Positions 23,701-35,404 of a stretch of 64,000 nt of DNA are shown piece after piece (positions within the stretch are counted from its first letter, which is position 1; every line of letters starts with the position of its first letter). The stretch lies in NCBI GenBank assembly GCA_022885665.1, contig JAGQDJ010000113.1:114844-178843 (forward strand). Reading direction: 5' to 3'. The translations under genes and the position numbers were made by a program. The stretch comes from Triops longicaudatus. Lineage: Eukaryota > Arthropoda > Branchiopoda > Notostraca > Triopsidae. The notes under the pieces were generated by a model. The model made no database searches. It was given only the letters and a program-made list of their open reading frames with translations, and had not been told where the DNA came from.

Positions 23701-26509
23701 CTTCATTAAAGTCATTATGGAATTCGTTTACAGAATTTTGTGTCAAGTCTCCAATAATAATACCGTTTATTGATTTTCTATCTATATTTCCTATATATAT
23801 TTTTGTGCTTAGTATTCAGTTCCTATTACTTTCAATATTGTAGCTCATTTCTTCCAATGTTGTTGCTTTTTCAACGTTTCTATCAATTCTTATTACCAAT
23901 AATTTAATCGTGGTATTCTCGTAACATTATTATATTAGTAATAGTCAGTGTAGCATTTATGGTTTAGTTTTACGAGTTTTGTCAAATTTTTCCACCTTTT
24001 TTTCCCGTTTCTTCAGCTTCGGTAAGATTTGTTTTTCACCTGGCTGGTAGATGGCCAAAGTAGCTCTATGTGACTTGCATAGACTCGTGCCTTGAGGCTA
24101 CCGACTTGTTTTTTTCCCAAAAAACTCGCGCAAATGCGCACATACATCAAACAAGATTTGTTACCAACTGTAGTCCTTTCAACAAAAAATATCTAGAAAA
24201 AAGTGAAGATTTCTTTACTTTCTCTGTCCAACAATTAAACCCCATGCTGTTTTCCTATCTGCGCCAACGAAATGGTGAAAATCACCCTAAATCTTGTTTT
24301 CTTCTCATAACAGTATTAAACCAAAGTACACTACTTCCTCATTAAGCTTATTGACGAGCAGAAAAACTGACATAAGGTTGCAGTGCCTGCGGGAGGCACA
24401 ACAAGTGTGTTTTGGCGTCCAGAGGGTAGAGAACTACAACCAAAATGGCTCCTACTCTTCCCTGTTATCCCTTAATTAACTAATTAACGTATTTATTCAT
24501 TCACAAATATATGGAGAATCTCGTTTGCAGCTTGGGCCAGTACTAACGCCAGGAACATGGGTAATTACGAGAGTTTATGAAAAAAAAAGCTTACAACAAT
24601 AAATTTGCCATATTTCAGCCTTTTTAGGGTTATGTTTAAGTTTCTCTTAAATGTACAACTTAAATTTAAAATTTATTTATTCTGTGTGTGGCATTTTGTG
24701 AAATAATTAGCTGTAAACAAAAAATAGAAATAACAAGAGTAATAAAGAGCAGGCGGAAGTGGAACTTAAAGCCTGAATAACAAAAATTATTCCACCAATG
24801 GAAATTAATTAACTTTCACAGAGCGTCAATATTCCAAGAGTGTTCGAATTGATCTTTAATTTTCGAGTAACTAAAACGAGAGTGATCTCTTTTCTTTCGA
24901 AGCAAACGGAACATCGCGTTTGCAAAACGGGACTAAAAAAATCGATATTTTTTTAGCATATTAAATTGCTGATGCTGAACTACATTTTCTCCACTTTATC
25001 TAGTAGCATTCCGTTGAAAACTTTGGGCAAACGTAGCGTATACTGTCATATTACGAAAATTCCGAAAGTAGAAGATACCTTTTAATATTTAAGGGTGTAA
25101 TTTAACACGCACTGGAAGTGCTAGTTAGGACCATGGTGGATGGACAGCTCGTGTAAGCAACAGTAACTTTTCGGCGGTGATTTTTCAAACAAATAAATAA
25201 TTTGAAAGTACAGTAGCAGTAGATTTTTAATGGAGCTTTTAAATGCGCTAAATTCATGCTTTCTCTGAATAATAAATTAGGTAACTGGAAAATTAACTTT
25301 AAAATCTTACAAATTTTGGTAATTTAAGAAATGGTAAATTTCCATTTTGTCACTCTCAGCATCTATTGTGGAAAATATTACTCTATAAGGCTAAAAAAAG
25401 CTAATAGTAAATTAACGAAAACGAAACCAGGAAAGATAATGGAAATAGGAAAATATTGTTGAATGTCTGTAAGCGCACAAAAAAAATTTAACCAATAGTG
25501 ATAATTTCAAGGTTATTTTTCACTTTAAAACAAATTCATTGAACATAGTTCAAAAGCCGACCCAAAACTTTAAAACATTTTATTTATATAGCAAGTAACG
25601 AATTTGTAAGACTCACTATTTCAGAATTCTCCGAAATTCGATAAATAAACTCATTTAAACCCCCTCCTTCGACTTTCTGTTCATTGCTGGTGTTTAGGAA
25701 TCCATTCGAATAAACTTTAGGGCCATTTGCCATCGAGCGGCCTCCATAAAGCAACTTTGTGTTCAAAACTTGAGTTCCGTTCACCCTCCTATTGCTCCCA
25801 CCGGAACTCCCTTTAACCATCTCCTTAAATTCCTTCTTCATTTTTTTTCTCCGCTGCTTACTTTTGAGTTCCATTCATTGAAATCGACTTTTCAACAGAA
25901 GTACCCCCATTTCACCCCTCCGGAACCCATCTTTCTTGCCCTTTTCAATGCCATGCCAGCTGACTTTAAAAAAAGGCTTTTCTTCAAAACCCCACCCACC
26001 ACTCCTTAACGGGGAAAGTGGGGAGTTAAAGAGGAACCCTGGAAGTGCGAAAATCCTAATTGCGGATAATGGCGTGGTTTGTCGTCTTCCTTGTCCCTCG
26101 AAAAACTTTTACAAACCGACTGAACCTTCTCGACATCCATCTTACCCCCTTCACCCTGATGTTACCCTCCCTTTTTGGCCACATTGCTGAACAATAAAAC
26201 AAGAAGCCATATGGCTCGCGCTGGATAGCTTTTTGCCTCTTGGGTCCATCGCCATTTATCTTTTCATTCAAAAACCTTTCTTGCCGTCACCTTTTCTTAG
26301 CCCAACAAAGCAAATTAGGTGAAAAGGCGTTTAATGGGGGGTGAACGTCGAGCCGAGCGAAAGTTCACCCTCATCTGGGAACAAATGTCCTCAAGTGTCT
26401 TGATACTCGGAGGAGAAAAAAAAAGTCTCGGGTTTCTCTATTAAAAAAAAAAAAATAAATAAATAAAATAAAAAAATACGAAGTTTGCTGGTTCGTTCAG
26501 ATTCACGTG
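23701..26509. other. Intergenic, unassigned, with a pyrimidine-rich zone
   Basis: 23701-25600 is AT-rich and featureless. From 25640 to 26300 the upper strand is pyrimidine-rich, giving several overlapping frames of 60-96 codons that I do not recognise and do not call. Confidence 0.4.
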
Positions 26510-26755
26510 GATCTAACTTAATTAGCGTAGTCCCATATAATCTAAGTTAACCTAACTTAACTAAAGTAACGTGAATTAACTTAGCTGAACGTAACTTAAC
26601 TAACGAAATCTTACTCATCTAACTTAATTAACAGAACCTAACAACGCGAAGGTAACCTAACGAAACGAACCTGGAATCAGTTAACCTTTGTTTCCCACGT
26701 TAAAGGAGCATGAAGGACCTAAGTTAACCTAAGGTTAAGCTATACACAAACCTCT
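26510..26755 (-). repeat. Degenerate CCTAA block
   Basis: AACCTAACTTAACTAA-type pentamers. Confidence 0.65.
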
Positions 26756-27204
26756 TATTGGAGAATAATATGGGGAATCTTCAGACATCACGCTGTGAAA
26801 ATGCTTAAAATTCAAAGAAACTATTTTGACAGTAATGTTGGTGTTCGGGATATTTAATGCATCAGTTTAAGTTTTTCTTCAAAAAGCTTGTACAAAATTT
26901 GCAGACTACGGTTGAATTTTTGCTAGTTTCTTATTATCGGGGAAAATGAAAATCAGACGAATTAGTGCACTAGGTCTGATTCTTTGAAATTTTAAGGTAA
27001 AAAAGAAACGAAATCGTTCAGGTATTTTCTGTAATATAGTATCAGAAAATCCAAGGTTTCGCATGACAATATTGAAATGTGAAATCCAGAGTCTCTAGTT
27101 GTCTTCATTTAACCTCTGCTCTTAGCAATAAGAAGTGACTTACACTCCATGGAGGAAGCAATGTCCTAACTTTTGTTTTTAAAAAATACTAACTTCATAA
27201 TTTT

Positions 27205-27425
27205 ACCAGCCTAACCTGTATTAACTAACCATGGCCTATGATAAGCTGCATTTCCTGAGTTAACTAGTTATGTTAGCTGAATTATTTACCTTAGTTATGT
27301 TAGCTGAATTAGTAGGGTTAGTTAACTTGGGTTAAATAAGTTAGCTTAGGTTTATATAGCTAGGTTAAGTTGTTAAAGAATATTACAGTAAGGTTAAGCT
27401 AATTAAACTTCACTTAATTAGGTTT
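27205..27425 (+). repeat. Degenerate TTAGG block, mixed start
   Basis: A few CCTAAC units, then TTAGCT/TTAGG units. Confidence 0.55.
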
Positions 27426-27649
27426 TAACTAGATTGTTACTCACGTTACTTGAAAACGCTTATGAAACAGAAAGTTGGTCAAACTATGGTTTTCCTGAAT
27501 CTATGGTGAAACTATGGTTTTATTTAGCTGGAAGTATTTCCAGCTCAATAAAACCAATTTTTCATTAAATAACAAGACAAAAACCGGAAATTATCATTAT
27601 CATGTTTTTTTGGGGTGGGTGGGGGGTCTGTCACCATTTTCAGCCTAGT

Positions 27650-27850
27650 TCAATTGTATCTTCCATCTCCCTGTCTTCTCTCCCCTTGTGCGGTGTGTAT
27701 ACGTACCGGCGCGGTGTTCACACAGTGCTGTCGGTGCCGTTCTGTCCAGCAGCCATTGTATTGCCTGGCGCCAAGCGGCTGATGGGGCGCCATTTTCGAC
27801 GTCTCTGGCCAGGGTAATCGGTAGCAAGCCATCTCGCCCCCATCACCAAC
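27650..27850 (+). promoter_or_regulatory. Second CpG-rich promoter-like island
   Basis: GC-rich, CpG-containing stretch with GGCGCCATTTTCGACG (a YY1-like GCCAT core) near 27786-27801, followed by CCAGG/GTAATC as a possible donor at 27812. No coding frame is recognised nearby. It could be an alternative gremlin promoter, the start of a non-coding RNA, or chance composition. Confidence 0.3.
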
Positions 27851-28859
27851 ATCACCACCACCAAATCGAATCTTCTTGGCCCCTTTTTCCTTTTCCAAAA
27901 CCCCAGGTTTTCTACCATTTATAAGATTTACATGGCCTTTTCACTACAATTTCGCCTCCAAAACTGCTTTTCCCCACCTAGTCGCGGCGACAACAATGCA
28001 CAACCCACCCTACCGCCCAAAACACCCCCTCCTGATCATTTTTTTTTTCTTCTTTGGCAAACCTTTTGCCTTTTATAATGGTAAGACCTCCCTCTCCACC
28101 AACTATTGTTCAAGTTCGACAAGCAATATTCTTCTTGAATCCACCTCTCACCCTTCTTATACCACCCCCTCACCACACATGGTGGTCGGCACCAATTCCA
28201 GAAGAACTTATTGTGCACATATGTGTCTACGCGTGTGTGGCCGATACCAGGTAACGATAACTGTGGCTGAAAAAGGGGTGGTAAGAGGGTTAGGGGGTGG
28301 AAGAAGGTTAGGCCTGATTACCATACTAACATGCTCTTTTGTTCTGAATAAGTTTCCTCGCCTTTTTGGAGAGAGATTCTGCTTGATCTTGTTAAGAGTT
28401 TCTGAAAGAGACCAACAATGAAGCTTTTGATGAATTGTTGCATTCAGGGTGGATTGCCTGGGATCTTCAGGGGATAAGTGAGGGTAAGGAGCGAGGAAGA
28501 GGTACACGGGAGGGATGCTAGTTGATGTGACAACAGATTAACAAGTACGTCCTCCCAGGACCGAAAAGATTTGTTTTTGAGGAATTTTTCGACAGTTTTC
28601 GAAGAGTTGAGAACGTCATGATGGTGAACGGAATGTTTCGCTTGATGTGAAGTGTTGATCCACGGCAGTTTAAAGGATACTATCGGATGGGGTAAAAGTT
28701 CAAGGCAGACTAACATTTTCTGAAGTACTTTGCGTTGATTTTCTTTTTTAAAAAAATGGGTAAAAATAATTTGCAATTTGTATGAATAATTATTTTTCAG
28801 GTATTTTAGAACTTATTTTACTTTATTTGCTCATTTCGTTTTTGTAGATTTTTTAAAAA
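27851..28859. other. Intergenic after the 27.7-kb island
   Basis: CCACC/CCCTCC-rich until 28250, then mixed. A plus frame at 27876-28421 and a minus frame at 28444-28776 have no recognisable domains. They might be remnants of an element. Confidence 0.3.
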
Positions 28860-29375
28860 TGTTATTTAACTTAGCTTGCGAAACCCAACTTGGTTAGATC
28901 TTGGTTAGATAGGTTAGTTAAAACTAACCAAGTTTGACTACTTTAACTTAGCTTAACCAAGGTAACCTAACTTAATGTAGCCTAATTATGTTTCACTAAC
29001 CTAACGTACGTAACTTAATCTAACTTAATTCATAGTTTCACTAACCTAAATGATCTTACGTAACTTAAAATAATTTACGCAACTTTACTTTTCAGTCCTT
29101 CCGACGTCAGCTTTAGTACATTAACATACCACAATTTAACCGAGTTTAGCCAAGACTTGCAAAACTAATTTAAGTAACCTGACAGTAATTTAACCAACAT
29201 TACAAAATAAACTGATTTAACTCATGTAAACCAAGTTAACTAATCGAACTTAACTTAACGCAGTTTAACTAAACTAATTTATGTCAACTAACGTAGCAGC
29301 ACTTAAGCTAATTTAGCTAAGTTGACTAACCTAACATACGTAATTTTACCTAACTTAGCCCATTTTTAACTCCCC
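28860..29375 (-). repeat. Degenerate CCTAA block
   Basis: About 500 bp of ACCTAACTTAAC-type pentamers. Confidence 0.7.
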
Positions 29376-30451
29376 GAATTATAGTAACGAAACCTACCGT
29401 AGCTTCCATAAATCAAGTGAATTCTAACTGGAATCTAACTGGAAAGAATTAGTCTCAAATTGGCTTTTAGGAATATGAGTTTTGGTAATTACTTGTTCAC
29501 AATAATCTTACTTATTGACATTTCGATCGATACGCGAATCTTGATGCAGGGATTTCAATTCAGTGCAAAATAAAGTCTGAATTCCCGAAATGAATTAGCT
29601 TAGTTTCTGTTCAGATTTAATGTAAAAGTTTGGATTTTTTCTGTTGACCTAAAAGGGTCAAGAATGTGGTTTTGTAAAGTTCTACCCATTTCGACAAGTT
29701 TCAAAAATCCAGAAAAATTAAAAATTTTCAGAATATTTTGGATAATTTGAGCGAATTTAGGTAACTTTAAATTCACTTGACTCATAATAATTCAGATAAC
29801 TATTAACATACAAGCTTGCATTTACCAAAATATATTTTAACTTTTTGAAAACGTCAAAAATCAAACGAATTCTGCAATATTTCATTTAATCTTTTATAAT
29901 AGGTATAAGAATTATTATTTAATGCTAGGTATAAGAATTACGTGCAGCTCAAATAGTTTTTACTGGAATTTACAGTGAAATAACCACGCATTACAGAAGG
30001 ATTGAACCAATGTCCAAAAAAACGGGTACTGATAGTAAGCAGAATTCTGTAAGAGTCGTACCACTCTTTTATGGGCATGTAAAGTCGATGAAGGCGAAAA
30101 AATTCTTCGACAAGCTGTATTCGAGTAATAAAGTTTCCTTCGCTCCTCATTTCTTCTCCGAAACGTCCCTCCTATATTGGGCAACGTCTTCTACAAGGGA
30201 GGGTCTAGCAACGTTTAATATTGGATGAAGACTATAAAAATTCGCCAAAACGACACACACAAACCTTCTTCCATATGAAACGAAAGCAAAATATTCCTTT
30301 TTCCCGACCCCGGAACGGGGTTCACCCTCCTTCTAGTACGGCTCCGAAGATGAAGGGTTAACCCTTGGTCCGGTTGACGGTTTCTGGCTCACTCGAGTAA
30401 TTTTTTCTTTTCTTATTATTTTCTTCCTTGTTGGCCAACCACCAACCGCAG

Positions 30452-30570
30452 ATTGACGACTCAATCAATAAGTTACTGAAGGAAGTCCGGGAAAACGTGA
30501 TCTTCCGCGTACAACTAAAGTAATGCTTTCCAGGAGTACCGTCTTGCTGACCCTGGCGGAAGTGGAGAAC
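30452..30570 (+). other. Possible orphan exon or exon remnant
   Basis: A long pyrimidine tract and CCGCAG acceptor (AG at 30450-30451) precede a frame reading IDDSINKLLKEVRENVIFRV, which stops at 30524. A GTAAGG donor follows at 30571. It looks exon-like but has no partner exon and no recognised family. Confidence 0.2.
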
Positions 30571-30584
30571 GTAAGGCATTGTTT

Positions 30585-31180
30585 ACACTGCTAGGCTAAC
30601 ACGCGTGTTGAGTTTAGGTTAGGTTTAGTTAGGTAAGGCTTGTTTCGGCAGGGTATGTTAAGCTAAGTTTAACTTAAGTTAAGCTTTACGTCAGAGTTGG
30701 GAATTATTTGGTTGCGTAAGATTACATTGGATAACTAAGGTTGAGTTAGGTTAACTTAGGCTTGGTTTATTAAAATGGGTTAATAAGATCAGTTTATTCT
30801 GAGCTATTCTAAGGTTATTCAGGTTATTCAGGTATTCAAGTTATTCTAAGTTATTTTGAGCTACGTTAGAATGTTAAAGTTAGTTTCCTTACTCAAGTGG
30901 AAGTTAAAAATATTTACATTAATTAGCAGATGAAATTAGGCTAGATTAAATAAAGTGTTAAGGCAGGTTATTTAAGTTAAATCTCGTTTAGTTAACGTAT
31001 GTTGCAGTGGTAGATAACGTCAGGTTAGCTTCCATAAGCTAAACGTGCTTAGTTAACTAAGGTTATGGTAACTGCGAAAGCAAGTATTATATATCGCTAG
31101 TTAAGCAACTCATGTAGATGACTTAATTTAGTTAAACTAACTTAACATTATTAAGTAACCCAGCCTAAATTAAGTAAGAT
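30585..31180 (+). repeat. Degenerate TTAGG block
   Basis: TTAGGTTAGGTTTAG near the start, with orientation mixed in the last 60 bp. Confidence 0.65.
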
Positions 31181-32065
31181 AAAGCCTACTAGGTGAAAAG
31201 ATTATAGTTTGATGATGCCAAAGCAAATTGTTATGGACTTATGGAATAAAAGCGGCAGTGAAGACCCAGCTTAAGAAAGTTACGACGGAAAAGGGTTGGC
31301 TAGGAGAAAAGGAGAGAAAATGTTTCCTAAAGGAGAAAGAAACAACCTGGCAACAATAGTAGATCGGCTTCTTATGAAGGAGAAAAAATAAGTCGCCAAG
31401 GAGCAAAAAAAAAAAAGGGGAAATACACACACAAAAAGAAAAAGAAAAGAAAAAATTCCGGTTTTGCTTGGTGCCAGCTTGGCTAAAGGAAACCTCCTTC
31501 CCTCCGGACAGTCTTTTTTTCATTGTTTGTCAACGTTGATGCTTGAGCGTGCAAGAGTACTGGTGACGTGCCAACGGAACTCCCTCTCTGTGTGTGTGTG
31601 CGTATGAGTGAGTGTGCAACAACCCGTCACGCGGAAAACAAACGGTCTTAATGATTCCCACACAGCCTTTTTGTCATGATTATATGGATCACTATGAGTT
31701 TAAATTAAATTTAATTACTATATGTACTAGTATTTAAAAAAAACTATTTGAGAGTTTCTTACATGGAGCAAGCGTCCTTGGCGCTGATGATGGGAAGGAG
31801 CTTGCGGAACGAAACGCAAGACGAGATGAGGATTGCCAAATTGTCAAAGGAGAAGCGAAACGGTAGGTGGAAGCTGGCTAGAATGGCTAAGATCACGGAC
31901 CCTTTAGAGCAGTGCTTTTCAATAGTTTTAGCTCTTTACTATAGTGTTCCATAAAAAGCACGGAAAACTTTTCGAAAAAAATACGATCTAAAAGTTTTTT
32001 TAAAAATCATGAAATCGTGACAAATTTCAATAATACGGACTTTCTTTCAGCATTGATTACAGCTA

Positions 32066-32443
32066 TGAGAAGGTATAACGTATACTTTTGTCCAACGGAA
32101 GTTTATATAACAGGCGCCTAGAATGTCAGTATTTTGCTTGCTTAAGTAATCCTCAATCTCAGTTTCCGTTTATGCCTCAGCTTGGTCTCCCCAGTCAGCT
32201 GTAACCGTATTCCTTAGTTCTATGTAACATTCTGAACGTTCATACTCGGCTAGATTCTTCCAAACGTCTCTCGACTTTTTAACAGTCGTCAGAGAACACT
32301 AACCCGGTCAACTCCGTACCAACTCCCGCTCTTACGAAGTTAAAATTATAAACGAAAAGTGTGTGAGCTAGCGAACTACTGAAATATAGTACTGTGCCAT
32401 ACCAATCTAAATCTCTAATTCTTTTCACCGCCCGGCGCCCACG
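32066..32443 (+). repeat. 5' direct repeat of the LTR-like pair
   Basis: First copy of the pair described for 32066-34566. AATAAA follows at about 32525. Confidence 0.55.
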
Positions 32444-34225
32444 TCTCGTTCCCCTTTTCCAATATTCCACTCGTACCCTTAGATGTTCCGTTTATTACCG
32501 CACATACCTCACTATTCAGTGGCCAATAAAGTTAATCTTATGGTGCCAGACGTTTAATTGTCATGTTTGTGAAATTAACATTATAAAGTGACTACTATCG
32601 TAAATAGTGAAATCTACATTAATCTTTGTTATTGCATTTCACCTGCCGCTCTCGCTATTTTCCCCATGCCTTCTGATCCGTGGTAACCCCACACAACTGA
32701 CGAAGACGCCAAGGTATCCTCACAGGTAAAACTAACAGCACATCGACATCTCGCAGTGAAGTTCTCAACACCAAGAAGGAACATGAAGTAACCTTTGACG
32801 GCACTCCTGCCGATGGTCATACTTGCAGGCCTATATGAGGACAGAGTCCTCCGATTCGAAAAGCTTTTGAGGAACTAATTAAATTTAGCAAGTCCCGACG
32901 ACTAAATGGAGACGTCATCACTCGCTTCAGCGACATTGCAGCGGTTGAACCCAATCACCTGATAACTACTCAAGATGTCCTACCAGTCACCCTCGAGCTT
33001 CTACCGCCAGTCGAAGTCATCTTTACACCTACCGCAAAGCCTACGGTCGAAGAGTCCGTTTGCCAATTCCCTGCAGCCAACTCCGAGCCGAAAACTAATG
33101 TCGCGAATGAACCAGCCACCGCGGTCTGCTCCGATGCCCGTCTTCAACGGCTGTAACTGCTTTCTGTTCGAGCGAAGCTGACGATTTAGCTCCAACTTTT
33201 CCGTATGTCTTCCCTGAAATCGTTCTGGGAAAAAACTCAAGTTTACTCGATGACGCGAATCCATATTCATCCGTTCAAGGCAGCAGCCCAAGCCGCTGAT
33301 AATTCCCAAATGGAAACTCTGTTATCCCGCTGTCAAAAATCACGTCGGCGAGGGGATATGGAGTTCTTACCCGTGAATAGGTCTACCAGAGTTTTCTTGG
33401 TTGTCAAAGCCGTATGCAACACTCGACAGCTACACCTTCAGCCTCGGATCTCTTAGCGATGCTAAAAAACTCACTGAAAAATGGAAGGCCTCACGACGTC
33501 AACGTCTATTACCTAAATCACCGATTCAGGCCGCCTACCTGGTTCTCGTTAATCGGCCCTAACTTCAACCGACACAACCATAGTGGTTCTCATGGGCCGA
33601 AGAACCAATTGAACAGGACGGAGAACGACAACAAATCTCGACTCCTGCAACCCTGACCCGTAACCGTCGACCCATGAGCTAGTCCCGCGTACCAGAAAGG
33701 ATGCCCCAGTTGATACCCATCCCCATACATTTACGGACAGTAAAAAAAAAAAAAAAAATTGTCATTAATAATTTCATATTGTGAATTACTGAAGTGAACC
33801 ACAAATTGGACTCATTAAACCATTGGTTTTCGTTCCACGCCTTCCATCCCTAACGAAACTGAACAAGCCATTGTTAAAAGAAATCGGTCTGAAAAACTTG
33901 AACGAAATAATGTAGTAGTTTTTGTTTTACTCTTTGGTGTACCCCAGATAACTGTATACACTTTTTGAAAAAATTTACGATTCCGGTCCTTACTTGAACT
34001 ATTTTTCTTATACTTTTACGCCACCACAAATTTTCGTGTTTTTCTCAAAGTTACCGAGGTTACTTAGCCGCCAAAGGGGCCATACTGACTCCAAAAGACG
34101 CTGACGGAGATTAAATCCCAAGCTTACGTGAATTCCGAGTACCGTCTTTAACGAACACACTTATACTTGTTTTTATCAACATATTTCTTAGTTATTGGAC
34201 GTAATTTCCCGGAGGGAAAGTGATG

Positions 34226-34566
34226 TGAGAAGATATAATGTGTACTTTTGCCAAGCCGAAGTTTATATTACAGGCGCCTAGAATATCAGTATTTGGCTTG
34301 CTTAGGGAAACTTCAATCTCAAGTATCAGCGGTACCCGTGCGGTATTTTGTTTTATGTAACATTCTGAATGCTAATACTTAGTTAGAATCTTCCGATAGT
34401 CTTCCTTCTTTTAGTTAGTAGTCAGAGAACATTAATCCTTTCAACGCCATTCCAACTCCCGCTCTTCCGAAGTTAAAATTATAAATGAAAAGTGTGTGAG
34501 CTACCGAAATACATAACCGTGCCGTGCAAATCTAATCTCTTATTATTTTCAACGCCCGGCACCCAT
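34226..34566 (+). repeat. 3' direct repeat of the LTR-like pair
   Basis: Second copy, in the same orientation. Shared GTGTGTGAGCTA and CGCCCGGC stretches mark the right part. Confidence 0.55.
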
Positions 34567-35404
34567 GCTTAAAACCGAACTTGTTCACGTTTTACTATAC
34601 TTTCCTGTCACCCCCTTTCCGACTTCCTTACACAGCATTAAGCAATAAAAAAATAGAGTTCATAAGGTTTAATGAAGCGGTCTCAACACTCTACAATCGT
34701 ACGATGTAAGAATGTGAAAAGTTGAAATCAGGAAAGCGAAAACCAATCGATTTTTATTGATAAAAACTTTCCTGAGATCCATGAAATCATCTTGGGAATA
34801 AACCACGATTAACTGAATCGCGTACACTGGAATCACGTAAATAAGGTGATTACTTTACCCTTTTTCAATGACTTATTGTTATGTAAAAAGAACCCAAAAA
34901 GTGGTTTCTAATTCATTACTGAATTAAGTTGGTCATTTTGTTTTGATTGCTAGGAGACCATGAAGTTTAATCTGCCATCTGTAGGACAACGGGCCTGAGC
35001 TTTTTAGGTTCCACCGTGGGTATAAACTATTTCGCTTCATCCCGAATGATCTTCAAAATTCCACGTTATGAAATATTATGTTTTTGATTTGTTTTTACTA
35101 ATATACCCAAATCAAATCTACTTTTACATAGTTTTGCGCAATTTACCCAATATTGAGAAGCACTATTTCAGTACGGACAAGAGACGCGGGTTATTTGTAA
35201 CGCGATGCAAATAATAACAAAACCCAAAACTTATGAACTGAAACGTTCCTCGAGACTATAAGAAGTCATTATCACAGCAAAAAGCAATAAGCAGAAAAAA
35301 AAAGATAATTGCGGGGTGATACGAACGTAAAATACTCGAGAAATTAAATAAACTCTTATTTCGCTGCTTTTCGTAGAAAATAGTTTTTTCAAACTCGCGG
35401 GTTC

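Larger units (their letters stand above)
32066..34566 (+). mobile_element. LTR-retrotransposon-like remnant
   Basis: Two direct repeats (32066-32443 and 34226-34566, starting TGAGAAG) are clearly homologous. Both contain CAGGCGCCTAGAAT, TTATGTAACATTCTGAA-like and AGTTAAAATTATAAA-type stretches and lie 2.16 kb apart. The interior differs in composition from its surroundings and has an interrupted open frame around 32840-33156. I see no reverse transcriptase or protease motif, so it may be non-autonomous. Orientation is assumed. Confidence 0.5.
31910..35165. mobile_element. hAT Charlie-like element split by an LTR-like insertion
   Basis: The left end CAGTGCTTTTCAATAG and the right end TATTGAGAAGCACTA are inverted. 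The adjoining 80-100 bp resemble the ends of the element at 54678-55488. The middle is occupied by the paired direct repeats at 32066-32443 and 34226-34566. Flanking octamers CTTTAGAG and TTTCAGTA agree poorly (4 of 8), so the outer boundaries are less sure. Confidence 0.45.

Noticed and set aside
27876..28421. 181-codon plus frame
   Set aside because: No recognisable domain, low-complexity parts and doubtful composition; might be an element remnant.
32840..33160. Open frame within the LTR-like element as gag or pol
   Set aside because: No zinc knuckle, protease or reverse-transcriptase motif is visible; only a degenerate frame can be stated.
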